Source: Nemertoderma westbladi
Taxonomy: Eukaryota; Xenacoelomorpha; Nemertodermatida; Nemertodermatidae
Direction of reading: 5' to 3'
Assembly: GCA_032718475.1 (NCBI GenBank)
Contig: JAUCBJ010006447.1
Coordinates: 1-59,954, forward strand
Length of the DNA: 59,954 nt
Part shown: positions 31,411-43,177 of the stretch, piece after piece
How positions within the stretch are numbered: position 1 is the first letter of the stretch
How the letters are laid out: each line of letters starts with the position of its first letter
The notes under the pieces: generated by a model
What the model saw: the letters and a program-made list of their open reading frames with translations, nothing else
Told to the model about the DNA's origin: nothing
Databases searched by the model: none
Position numbers and translations under genes: made by a program

Positions 31411-32880
31411 AATTCAACAGGAACTTCAACAGTAAATTCAACAATAAACAACCATCTTTACAAAAAAAATTAATTTCACTGTCAATAAACTGAAACTTTT
31501 TTACAGATCGGCAAACTGAGTTGATCTACAAGTTACTGACAAAGATGCTCAACAATGTTGCCATGTGTAATCCGGAGTTTATAGCCCTTGTTGTCAATAT
31601 TCATTCCAGAACATCTATTTATTTAACGTGGAGTGAATCAGAATCATTAGCTACTGTAGTAGTGGCAGAAACAAATAGAAACATAGTGAAGTGAATGTGA
31701 GTGAGTTGATTCTATTGGCTGTCTGGCAACTGGCATAGCCGGCATAGCTCATGAGCAGGCAGGGCTTTCATCCAATGCTAACATGTATTGTAACTATACA
31801 ATGTTAATTCCACTGAAACAAAATAGGAGGGCCCTTAGTATAGTAGTAGTAGTCAAACGGGAGTGGTAGCCAACGTCGTAAATATTCATTCCAGAACATG
31901 TATTTATTTAACATGGGGTGCATCCAGTAAGCAACCGAGGGTGGACTCTCTATAGCCGAGGGGCACTTGTATAATAACTAATAATCACGAACCCCGTCCT
32001 CTTGTAATATACACCTAACTCTGCAGTAGTCAGTAGTAGTTTTATTATTAGTAGTATTATAGTATATTAGTATTGTAGTATTAGTAGTATTAGTATTGTA
32101 TTAGTAGTGTATTAGTATTATAGTGTATTAGTATATTATAGTATTGTAGTATTATAGTTTTAGAAATTGAGTGATATACCCAAGATAGTGAAATAGACAA
32201 TATACCAGAAATTGCCATTTGATCAGATGTATCAAAGCGGCGTCTTTAGTATAATACAATTCACTCTGTTATACAATGTAAATATACTAAATCTATTATA
32301 TAAATATATTATGAGCCCTACATTGTATATTTCTCTACAGGTAGACAATGTAGTATGTTAAAACTTGATATAATTTGGTATAATGTATAACATACTACAA
32401 ATAAGACTGAGGCAGCTAAACTATATTGCAAAGAAATCAAATATCCTAAAGTAATATACTAGACCCTCCCTCCACCCTATAAATAGTGTTCACCCCCTAC
32501 CCCACCCACCACCCTTATTACTACATAATAATGAAAGATAGTACTGGCGCTCCGGTCACTCCGTTCCCTCCGCTGGGGGGGTTAAGTACTAGGTTTTGAC
32601 ACTATGCAAAATCCGAGCACAGAGTTAGAAGCGCATTGGATAGGCGAACATTTCTTGCAGTGAAAGTATTTCCATATCTGTTATAGTTTTCGAGAAAGTC
32701 AGACATGAGTAGCAAAAATTTGAATTTTTTTCGGTAAAGTCTGATTTCACCGGTACCTGTCATCCGAAATAAGGATTATGATATATCGTTAGATGCGGGT
32801 CCACTAACTGTACATTCACATTTTTTCAAGAAAAAAATTCGATCAAGGGTTTTTGAAATATTTTCGAATTACCGGAAGCA
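31411..32880. other. Non-coding region with short repeats
   Basis: There is no gene. A short direct repeat (AATATTCATTCCAGAACAT, TTTATTTAAC) occurs at about 31595 and 31878. TAGTATTAGTAGTATT-type microsatellite sequence fills 32035-32160. Confidence 0.45.
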
Positions 32881-32884
32881 GACT

Positions 32885-33785
32885 TTGGACGACCATATCT
32901 CCGGTACCGGTAGGCCTATTGAGTCGAAATTTTTTTTAATCTACTTAGAACACTCCAGTGAATGTTTTTTAGTTTGAAAGTTTTGCCCCAAAATGCTTAG
33001 AAGTAATTTCGAAAAAACTGATCATTTCGCGATCATGATCTTTTGACCCCCTAGAATTGTACTTTTTTATGGTCAAATTTTGGCTACCCCCCCTAATTCG
33101 AGGGTGAGGAATCTTTTTGTAATGTTAAGTTTTTTCATACGGTGAACTCACAGGACTTGGTCTTCGAAATAAAACCGAAAACATGATCTTTCCTGATCAT
33201 GGCCTGATCAAATCGCTTTTTGAAAATTTCGAAATGCCCAAAAGTTGCCGCTTCTTAATAGAAGTCGATTAGTAAAAAAAAAATCGGGGGTCTCAAACAA
33301 AGTTTTCGAGAAAATCGGGAAAAACCGAAAAACACAATCTTTTATGATCAGGTATCAGATCTCGAGAACCGGTTGTCCGATCGAGCCAATTTTTTTTTTA
33401 ATCAACTCAGAATAGACCATTGAACATTTCTTACAATGAATGTTTATTAGAAAAATGCTTAGATTCGATTTTAAATATACTGATCTTTTCGCGATCATGA
33501 TCTCGAGTTTTGACCCACTAGACTTGAACTTTTTTATGCCCAAATTTTGGCTACCCCCCATAATTCGAGGGTGAGGAATCTTTTTGTGATGTTAAGTTTT
33601 TCCATACGGTGAACTCCCAGGACTTGGTCTTCGAAATAAAACCAAAAACACGATCTTTTCTGATCGCGGCCTGATCAAATCGCTTTTTGAAAATTTCGAA
33701 ATGCTCAAAAGTTGCCCCTTCATCATAGAAGTCGATTCGTAAAAAAAAATCTGGGGTCTCAAACAAAGTTTTCGAGAAAATTAAA
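32885..33785 (+). repeat. ~466-bp tandem duplication
   Basis: Copy 1 (about 32885-33350) and copy 2 (about 33351-33785) share AATTCGAGGGTGAGGAATCT, the GGACTTGGTCTTCGAAATAAAACC block and CCTGATCAAATCGCTTTTTG. ORFs across it are not protein-like. Confidence 0.75.
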
Positions 33786-35252
33786 AATATTAATTTTACT
33801 TTTCAATTAAAAGAGCAAAATTTGAAACTGTTATTGGCATACTAAACAGCATAATATAACCAAAAACAACTTAACACAGTTATCATTGAAATTAAGAAAG
33901 TATTCCTGACCAAAAGGAAATATTTTTGCCTGAGCCCCTACCTTGGAGAAATCTTGGCTGCGCCACTGAACGACATTGCCGCCTCTCAAGATCTAGAGTT
34001 CATTCAATATGCGACGACACACTTACAGTACGAATTTAATTATCCATTCCCCTGGACCCACATTGGGACATTTGGTTCCAAGTGTATCTACTCAGAAAAT
34101 CGTCTTCCAAGAGAGAGTATTCTTACATTAGCCCTATGGGACAGCGTCGCTCATCAAAACTAGCCAACTACAGTTATGAAATATCAATCATTCAATGGGA
34201 AGTACTCTGATATGTGTGTGGTGGGTAGGCTGTGCCCTGTGCGTCTAAAATGGCGCTTTCTGGCTGGTTCTGCGAACTGCTAACTATGTTATGTGCACTG
34301 CTGCTACTCTAGTCTTCCTTCTACCTGCGCCTTTATAATGTATAATGTTTTACATGGTATCCTAATAAACCATAATTCATGTAAATATTTTTAAATATTA
34401 TAAACAAAAAAATGTATTAGTTACTGTAACATAAGTTATTAGTAAACAAGAAGTGTATTTACTTTCATTTAATATCCTGAACTCGATTAAATTTACAATA
34501 TTAGTTCACATTTTAAAATTAAACTATAAAAACGGTGACATTAAAAGCGAATAAAATAAATAAATAAAATTAAAAATTTATTAAAAATACAGAAATACCA
34601 TTCTTTATTGCATACAATGAATTTCATCACGATTTGTAATATACTGTAGAAATAATAGCGATCTTGTTTCTATTGCCGGTATATTACTGATAATTAATTT
34701 GTTTAAGAAATAATATACTTTGTCTCACTTCTATATTGGATTTATTATTAATTAAGGTTTATTAATTAAGGTTTATTAATTGAGGATTAATTAAGGTTAA
34801 GGTCCGTCCATCTAACTCTAAGAAAAATAATAAACCAAATATACCCATAATATACAATGGCTACGAATTGAAGTCATTCCAAAATTGATGAAAATTTCAC
34901 CAAAAATAATTATATTACACCAAATTAATTAATGTGACCCCAAAAAATATTATTCAACACCAAATAAAATGTTTCCCCAAAATAAATACATAATCCCCAA
35001 AATAAATACTACTGCAGCAATAGGCCTAGTGGCATTCAATTAGTGGCGATATACAATCCTCCATATCCTCAACAAATTCACTGTACAAACTTGTAAATTA
35101 ATAAAAATTTAGTATTTTGTATTGCTGCTGCTGTATTGCATTATTGTAGGTACCCGAAACGTGACTGCAGGACTGTACTGCTGTACCTGAGCGGCTTGGG
35201 CCTAATAAACTGAACTGTTAACTGGCTAAAGACACAACGTGCCCAAAGAAGA
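33786..35252. other. Non-coding region upstream of ULK4
   Basis: The region is AT-rich, with TTTATTAATTAAGG repeats near 34740-34795 and a run of ACCCCAAA/ACACCAAA words at 34900-35000. I see no clear core promoter. The ATG at 35253 follows GAAGA, an acceptable Kozak context. Confidence 0.4.
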
Positions 35253-38200
35253 ATGGAGAACTACATCTTGTACGATGAAATAGGCCGTGGAAACCACTCG
35301 ATAGTGTATAAAGGCCGCCGGAAAGGAACAATAAACTTCGTCGCCATTCACTGCATCGAGAAATCGCAACGGAGTCAAATAACCAACCGAGTTCGTTTGA
35401 CACACGAGCTCTCCCACGAAAATATAGTGGTGTTCCACGAATGGTACGAAACCTCCAACCATCTGTGGCTTATTGTTGAACTCTGCACCGGGGGGAATCT
35501 CAAGACGCTAATCGAGCAAGATGAGAATCTACCGGAGAATTCCATAAGGGAGTTCGGTTACGATATAGTACGTGGACTTCATTATTGCCACTCGATAAAC
35601 ATTGTGTTCGGGGACATCCGTCCCTCTAAGATCCTATTAGACGGTCCAGGACATTTAAAACTGGATGATTTCGCGACAGCTCGAATTCAAGGCGAAAACC
35701 TGGACGAAATCCTTAACTCTCTAGACCCCGAGTACAACTCGTCGCCCCGGGAGATTGGCGATCCGGCCTACATGGCGTTAGAAGTCCTTCAAGGAGAATC
35801 GCCGGATTTTAAAAGCGACTTTTATTCTCTCGGTGTTATTTTCTACGAAATGTTTACTGGTAATAAACCGTTTAGCGGCGTATCTAAACGGAATTACCTC
35901 GAAATCCTCTCGACACAACCCGATTTCCCACCGCTGCAGGGCCGCGCGTCTACCGAGTTGACGGACCTGCTGACCAGACTGTTGGTCTCCAGGGACCGGT
36001 TCTCCTGGTCTGATCTTCTCGATCACGAATTCTGGAATGGCGGATTCTCTAGGGGTCCCGATATAGACGAGTCGCTAGCCGATTCCACCGTCGGTCGACC
36101 CCCCACGTTGCTAACCAACGGGTCGGTATCCGTTGGTGACGCGCCTGTTACCCCAGTGATGGTAAATAAACAACAACCGGCACCGGCCACGCCGCTGCAG
36201 GTAGTCGGACAGGCTGTCGGTACCGGGACTCCAATAATATCCGGGAGTGACCCCCCCGGGCACTGCGCCTCGCCCGGGCACTGCCCCTCGCCCCGGCACT
36301 GCGCCGCGACCCAGCGCCCCCTATCGCCCAGACACAGCCCCTTCGCTTGCGGGAGATGCGACGTTCGCAATTAGTCGTCGACCGTTCGCAGCTGTCGTCG
36401 CTGAGACACAGCAGGACACCCCTCGTCCCGACCACCCCCACCCAGACCGCTCTCACCCCCACCCAGACAGTTCCCACCCTTCCCGCTCCCACCCCTCCCA
36501 CTCCCACACTCCCTCCTCCCCCCCACCTCCCACAGCCCCAACCCGAATCTCCTCCGACTACGACGAACTCTCCCACCTCCTCTACTCCCCATCCGATCTA
36601 TCCGTCACCCCGATTGTCGACCGAATCCTCAAGGTTTCCCCGCCGACCCGATGGGAGGCCCGCTACCTCCCCTTCCAGTCCACCGCCCTGGACCAACTAA
36701 CATCCTCCCGACACTCCGAGCTCCTCTCCCATCTAGAAGTCGTCATACAAACCGTAGAAACGACTCCCGATAAAGGCGTATCCAATCAGAAGGCCAAGAC
36801 ACACACACTGAACTACCTCGGCGAGTTACTTAGCGGTGGTTCTGTCGCTAATTGTTTCATTAATGAGTTACAAGGACTCTCTGTCTTCTCCACAATGGTT
36901 AAGAACTGTTCGTTAACGGATCTCCGGATCCGTTATTCTCGAGTTATCGGGTTAGCCGCGTTGCATTGCAGCTCGTTAGCTAAGGAGACGAGCGTTAGCG
37001 ACGCGTTAGCTACGCTAACCGAAATAGTTCGGGATAATTTCCGCAATGCTAAACTGAAAGCCGCGGTTCTCGTTGCTATTGGAGAGTTAGTCGTCACCGT
37101 TGGCGACCAATCGTTGCATCACGGCGGCGCAGGGGAGGCATGGTCCGTGCCGAGTCTCGCCTTCACCATGGTAACGCGATGTCTGCGGGAGGGCGAGGAG
37201 CCGCAGTCGCAACACGTCGCCGCCAAGGTGATCGAGAACGTGGCGGCGAGCGCCACTAGCGCCGCCCGGAGGTTGGCCACCAACGAGACGGGCCATCTCC
37301 TGTGGCAGTTGAATGCGCGCGCCGCCACAGAGCCACTGCGAGCCGCCGCTCTCTCGGCGCTGGTCCGAGTGTCGCGACTCGCCCCCGCCGTGTTCCAGAA
37401 CGTCGTGGACAAGGTGGGTCTCCGCGCGGTCGCCCTAAACCTGCAGACCGGCGTGGCGCGGGTGCAGCACTACACCGCGACGCTGTTAGCCGCCGCTATG
37501 CACGCCGGCGTACACACGGCCCGACTCGCCTCCGATAAGGACTTCCTCGCCTCCACTATGCGGCTCCTAGAAAGCCCCTCGACCGGGGTACGCGCCAAGA
37601 GTTACCTAATACTGATACTGCTGGTGAAACACAACGGAGACAATCTGTTAACCGCCTGTAAATCGCGATTAATTCAATCGATAGACCGGGATTCCCGTCC
37701 CAAATACGACACAAAGACTACCTGCCAACCCGTGTGGGTCTACCTGACCCGGTGCTTGGATCTACTAGTGTCTACCGTGGCTGAAACCCTCCCGGTTCTA
37801 CTGGGTAGAATATTAGAAGCCCTGGACACCGTATCGGGTAGGAAACACCCGTCAACCGCGCACGCCAAGCAGCTAAAGTCCTGCCTACCTCTACTTCCGG
37901 TCGCTCTGCATTTAATCACTTCCGTCACGCTGCGACCGCGGGTAGTGAACGACGATTTCGTGACGTCACTCGGGGCCATCCTACGTCACGCGGTCGCCAT
38001 GGACGCGGGCGACTTTAAGGTCGACATCTCGGGCAGCGCGATCGCGGACGAATTCATCGAGACGAGTTTCACCGTGCTCGAGGCGTTGTCCCAGCAACTA
38101 GCTATCGTTCTGGAATACCACTCGGTCGTTATTGACGACGTGATGCCGCCGTTGGCGCAGCTGGTCGCCAGTAGCAACGGGGGCACGCGTCTCCTCGCGC

Positions 38201-39159
38201 TGCGAATCTTCTCGGATTTAACGAGTTTCCTACTCGACGCGGATTCCGTCGCTCCGGAATCGGCGACCCGTTTATCCGGGATTTTCTCCGAGTTTCTCCT
38301 GCCGCAGTACAAGCGGCTCCTATTGGACCCGGACCCCGCCCCCGTCCACTGCCTCCGACTGATACTCCGGATGGTGGACCGGAACCGGTCGGTTCTCTCG
38401 GAGTTCCTGTCCCTCCGACTCGTCCCGGAACTATTCCGGCTGATCTCCGACCGACAGTTCACCCAGATATCGTCCCGAGCGATCCTCCTCGCGGTGGGTT
38501 TACTCAACGCGCTCCTCCTCTCCACCCCGGAGGCGCTCGCCGACTTCGCGCTCCTCCCGTTAATCAGCTCTTCCATCAACTCCTCCGCCAAGGTCGCCTA
38601 CGCCGATCCCGATAAGATAGACACCAAATCGGCGGTGGCCACATTGGAGGCCGTTCTAGAAACCCTTAACATTCTACTAAAGAACGTCACCAACACGGTG
38701 AGACAAATACTCCAAGCTAAGAAAGAGAAGGAAGATACGAGCACTGAGCACGCCGAGAAGTTGCTCATTGAGCACAAAGACTGCGTCAATCTAACCCCGT
38801 TGCTGATGCGTCTTCTCTCCATCGATACTCCCGCGGTAGCCGATCTCTCCGGACATTGTTTGTCTCTTATGGTCCAGCTATACGGCGGCGAGTATCCCGA
38901 TTCTATGTCGGAGGCCAATTGCGAGCGTCTGTCGGTTGCCTTGACTACGGACAACGCGAAGAGACAGAAACTCATTCTGCGGATTATCCGTCGGATTATA
39001 ACGACCGGAGACGAACATTGTGCGAGACTCCGGCGGGAAGGCGGGTGTCTGCTGGGGACTATAGGCCGTCTACAGGAGACCAGTCACAGTCATCTAGACG
39101 TCGCGATATCGGCCTTGGCTAATGAAATTATTAAAATTATTGGAGAAAATTCGGAGTAA
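35253..39159 (+). CDS. ULK4: ULK4 (unc-51-like kinase 4) pseudokinase, intronless, with one frame break
   Basis: The N-terminal ORF (35253-36374) starts MENYILYDEIGRGNHSIVYK and keeps ULK4 signatures (FHEWYETSNHLWLIVELCTG). The beta-3 lysine is replaced (FVAIHC), the HRD motif reads FGDIRPSKILL (119-129) and DFG reads DFA (139-141), as expected for a pseudokinase. The second ORF (36247-39159, another frame) carries the long armadillo/HEAT-like C-terminus, including SPSTGVRAKSYLIL, VSGRKHPSTAHAKQLKSCLP and VQLYGGEYPDS. The frames overlap in a GC-rich proline linker with an 18-bp repeat. A single-base indel there, or a 211-bp GT-AG intron (36201-36411, phase 0 on both sides), would join them. 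AATAAA signals follow the stop at 39166 and 39175. Vertebrate ULK4 has dozens of exons, so a near single-exon gene is striking. Confidence 0.92.
36246..36302 (+). repeat. 18-bp GC-rich minisatellite inside ULK4
   Basis: Three units of the type CCGGGCACTGCGCCTCGC follow a C7 run. In one frame they encode PGHC(A/P)S and in the other (R)PGTAPR. This is the zone where the two ULK4 frames exchange. Confidence 0.7.
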
Positions 39160-39776
39160 AATAACAATAAATAGAATAAAGTGTAAATATTCCTAAAACT
39201 GTAGATAAATAATATTAATTAACGTTTTATTATAAATGTCCATAGATGATATGAATAGCTTTTTTGAAATATTATTTTTATAATATTATATGAGACATTT
39301 ATTGTATTTAAATATAATTTCAATAGAAAATATCTAATTTTGAACTTCGGAACATAATAAATAATTTTTTTAATAAGTTGTTCATTCTGTTATTTATATT
39401 TCTAACTGAAACTGAATTATATAATATTTTGTAAGTGAAGTTATATTTTATAAAGTTATGAACTATCTGTGCGCGTTTTACGGGATAATATTTTATTTTG
39501 TCTAATAAACATTTGGTTATTTCGCGAATTATTTATTGATTAATTAATATATTAACATTGCATTACAATGTTTCTATTACGGGTATAATATGTACATTTG
39601 ATTTGACAAGTTGTAAAACAACTTTATATCGAAGAATGGACATTAACCTGTAATAATTTACAAGAATGGAATCCCTTAAAAGTTTTATGACAGAACCCCA
39701 ATTATTCATAACTTTGTAAACTAAATGTAATTCAAATTCTAGTAAAAAAAAAGTAGATTCAACGTCATAATCCTAC
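39160..39776. other. ULK4 3' region and intron flank
   Basis: This is AT-rich DNA with poly(A) signals close to the ULK4 stop and no further gene. ULK4 (plus) and the receptor TM3 exon (minus) face each other across about 620 bp. Confidence 0.4.
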
Positions 39777-40011
39777 CTGTCTTGTTGTAGATGGGATCCC
39801 AATAGCCTTTCTGGGTGTCTAGTCGTACAACTGGTACGTTCCTTTACAGGTCTCCGCATCATAAGTAACCATGGCAACATTTCAAGGAATAGAGTGGCCA
39901 TCCATTTCGGCATCACATGTGTCCTTGGCGACCGGTGGTTAATGTTGATTATTAGAACAGTTATTATAATTGCAAGACTCACCATAACCATGGTAAATAG
40001 TAAATACATAC
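39777..40011 (-). CDS. Nicotinic receptor subunit exon: TM3 and start of the cytoplasmic loop
   Basis: The exon follows an ATATATTTTAG acceptor and ends at CAG/GTAGGA. It encodes MYLLFTMVMVSLAIIITVLI (TM3), then NINHRSPRTHVMPKWM and LEMLPWLLMMRRP, the nearly invariant nicotinic TM3-loop sequence (N-HHRSPRTH-M). It joins the previous exon in phase 1 to give the PLIG/MYLLF junction. The loop continues about 24 residues to the donor. An alternative earlier donor (CCT/GTAAAG) is present just after RRP. Confidence 0.92.
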
Positions 40012-40338
40012 CTAAAATATATTTAGATATCATTCCGTAAAAATACAGTTAAATCGCAGAAAAATGTAATACTAACCTTTTTTAAGTAGTTAATTTTAAA
40101 ATAAAATACTAACGATCTAACAATGTAAAATTCACTTTTTAAAATTACATCACTGAGACATGATATTTAATCCAAAACGAACTAAAGTGAATAGAACAGG
40201 TTATACTAGACAGTAGTTTTATTTTTATAAGTAATCAGCTGTTATTTGCGTCAATTTTCCCCTTGAAACTTGAAAATTTTGTTTACGTCTAAATTTTCAA
40301 CCCACCCCCCCCCCCCCCCCCCCTTCCGGTTAACTAAC
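40012..40338 (-). other. Short intron between TM1-TM2 and TM3 exons
   Basis: This 327-bp intron (GTTAGT...TTTTAG) contains a C19 tract (40305-40323 on the plus strand) only about 15 bp from the 5' splice site. Confidence 0.7.
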
Positions 40339-40503
40339 CGATTAATGGAATATCCAAACTGGTTGGCGGTATAATTTCTGCAACAATGAGAAGGAAGAGG
40401 GTGAGTGCGAGGAAGACCGATATGCAGAGAGAAATCTTCTCTCCCGCGTCGGCCGGCAGGTAGAAAACCATTACAGACAGACACGATATGAGGACGCAAG
40501 GGA
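40339..40503 (-). CDS. Nicotinic receptor subunit exon: TM1-TM2
   Basis: The 165-bp exon lies between a TTTTGCAG acceptor and a G/GTTAGT donor. It encodes [20 protein letters not shown] (TM1) and [20 protein letters not shown] (TM2), then [16 protein letters not shown]2 is the pore-lining segment, and the GEK at its start is the cation-selectivity filter type. Joined to the upstream exon (phase 1) it gives FYLVNIL-V-PCVLIS. Its acceptor and first ~40 nt are the template of the 58-bp tandem array that follows on the right. Confidence 0.93.
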
Positions 40504-41500
40504 CTGCAAAATAAAATGTATAAAACCATTACAGACAGACACGATATGAGAACGCAAGGGACTGCAAAATAAAATGTATAAAACCATTACAGACAGACAC
40601 GATATGAGAACGCAAGGGACTGCAAAATAAAATGTATAAAACCATTACAGACAGACACGATATGAGAACGCAAGGGACTGCAAAATAAAATGTATAAAAC
40701 CATTACAGACAGACACGATATGAGAACGCAAGGGACTGCAAAATAAAATGTATAAAACCATTACAGACAGACACGATATGAGAACGCAAGGGACTGCAAA
40801 ATAAAATGTATAAAACCATTACAGACAGACACGATATGAGGACGCAAGGGACTGCAAAATAAAATGTATAAAACCATTACAGACAGACACGATATGAGGA
40901 CGCAAGGGACTGCAAAATAAAATGTATAAAACCATTACAGACAGACACGATATGAGAACGCAAGGGACTGCAAAATAAAATGTATAAAACCATTACAGAC
41001 AGACACGATATGAGGACGCAAGGGACTGCAAAATAAAATGTATAAAACCATTACAGACAGACACGATATGAGGACGCAAGGGACTGCAAAATAAAATGTA
41101 TAAAACCATTACAGACAGACACGATATGAGAACGCAAGGGACTGCAAAATAAAATGTATAAAACCATTACAGACAGACACGATATGAGAACGCAAGGGAC
41201 TGCAAAATAAAATGTATAAAACCATTACAGACAGACACGATATGAGAACGCAAGGGACTGCAAAATAAAATGTATAAAACCATTACAGACAGACACGATA
41301 TGAGAACGCAAGGGACTGCAAAATAAAATGTATAAAACCATTACAGACAGACACGATATGAGGACGCAAGGGACTGCAAAATAAAATGTATAAAACCATT
41401 ACAGACAGACACGATATGAGAACGCAAGGGACTGCAAAATAAAATGTATAAAACCATTACAGACAGACATGATATGAGAACGCAAGGGACTGCAAAATAT
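40446..41500. repeat. 58-bp minisatellite made from a splice acceptor plus exon start, 18 copies
   Basis: On the minus strand each unit is 18 nt of intron end (ATACATTTTATTTTGCAG) followed by 40 nt of the TM1-TM2 exon start (TCCCTTGCG...ATGGTTTT). The real exon edge is copy 1 and 17 further copies continue to the right, with only a few variants (GAACGC or GGACGC; one ATGATATGAG). The last unit decays into a weaker copy at about 41515-41570. The array is intronic, directly upstream of the authentic acceptor. Confidence 0.95.
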
Positions 41501-41569
41501 TATATAAAAAACTATTACAGGTGCAATGTCTGAATGTGTGAAAGCAAGGGACTTAACTGCACAACCTCA

Positions 41570-43177
41570 CCTTGAGCGCTTGAAAAAAATTGCCCCCCTT
41601 AGGAAGTTATGCCCCCCTGAATTTCATTACTGTATTAACATATTATTTTTATGGTGCGTGAAAATCCAGTAGCGGCCATAGGACACAGAATTAGGTCCGT
41701 TACCGGTTCACCAGGTGCATGTTGATCTCCACTTACTTTCATTTTAATTACCTTGAGTAGGCCTACTGTAGGCCTATTGGTGCAGCAGTAGGCCTACATA
41801 ACAAACTACAGTACTTACAAATGTAGCTCCATCAATGATAGCCTATATGAACTGAGCGCTGGTATCGAGGTATGTACTGTAGACCTAAACAGCAACACCA
41901 TCGCTTTTTCTGTCGCTACATATAAGAGTTACAAGAGTAGTAAAATTTAATGTTCAACATTTAAATTATAAGAAATTAAGCCCTTCTTTTTAATAAATAT
42001 ATATTTTTTTAATTTTTAACTTGCATAGTCTTCATAATTTGAAATAAGTTCTTGTCCCTATTGAATAATTCGTACCCGCTCGGATTTTAAAACCCCTCCC
42101 AACATAATCTTGTAAAGTGCCAAATTTTAAGAGTACGATTACCCCCACCCCTAATGAAAGTGAAATTTTCAAAAAATAATTTTTCATCTATTTTTGTAGT
42201 TTGATAGAAGGGCTTTCATTTGGTCACATCGTTTTCATCATTGAATGATTTTTTGACCATAAAACTGCACTTCTCAACAACATAATTTATGGCTGAAATT
42301 CGAGACTCTCTGTATATAACAATCTTTTTCTCAGTTTGTCGATTTCGAGATTTTTCAGCACTAAATTCCCTTCTACTTTTTTATTTTTCATTCAATTTTC
42401 ATCGAACTCGCTCGTTGCAGGTGTCATTAGGGGTTCATTTAATTATAATAAAATAAAGTTAAAACGCAGATTAAATTTATATAAAACTAGCACGGACTAG
42501 CAGGGTAGAATTACTGTATTGCGTATTGAATAATAGTAGATTGTTAGATTGTCATGTTGTTTGTGTACAGCGTGAAAAGTAGTGTTCGGTGGTAGTTCCT
42601 TGAGGTTAACCGCAAATTTCCGTTTGTCAGGGTGATTTGGTGTTTCTATTTTTATTCGTTGTCGTATGTCACTCTCACTCAGAAAATTCATTATTGAGAT
42701 GTTAATGGCATTCAATTTAGTTAGTCTTTGTATTAAAATTGTCTATTGCGGAATTAAACGCCTTGCTGAGATAGCTGCGCAATTTTTTAAATTTTTCTCC
42801 AGAAAGTAGAAAAGGATTGAAACAAAGTTGTGTACTTACTAATACATGGGATAGTAACTAATATTATGGGTGAGTTTACTCGTAAATCTTATGAACTTTC
42901 TAGGTGAGTGAACTCTTCCGTAGGAAACCATTGTTTTACAAGTATCTACTGTATGCTCAGTTATCTGAGTTCATTATAAGTGCACGCAAACAAGCGTAAT
43001 TTCTTACAGCTTTGCTGTACTGTATGTTAGGCCTACTATTAATGTGATTGCAGCACTTTGAATCTATCTGTTTGCACAATTTATTATTTATATATATCTA
43101 TAACAATACTTAGGCTTATAAGTTTTTTATTAGTATTATGTTGTATTTCCTATAGTTTATGTGCTTGTGTATAAATA
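41570..43177. other. Intronic DNA, no gene supported
   Basis: AT-rich sequence with TAGGCCTAC clusters (41755-41800). A minus-strand ORF of 72 residues (42497-42715) has no recognisable features and I do not call it. Confidence 0.4.

Noticed and set aside
33954-34163. 69-residue ORF upstream of ULK4
   Set aside because: No recognisable features; likely chance.
36023-38975. Long minus-strand and alternative-frame ORFs over ULK4
   Set aside because: The GC-rich coding DNA leaves other frames open; only the plus-strand frames match ULK4.
40446-41500. CRISPR array
   Set aside because: The units are contiguous 58-bp repeats without unique spacers, in a eukaryotic intron.
42497-42715. 72-residue minus-strand ORF in the receptor intron
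   Set aside because: It reads somewhat protein-like but has no domain, splice sites or homologue in the window.
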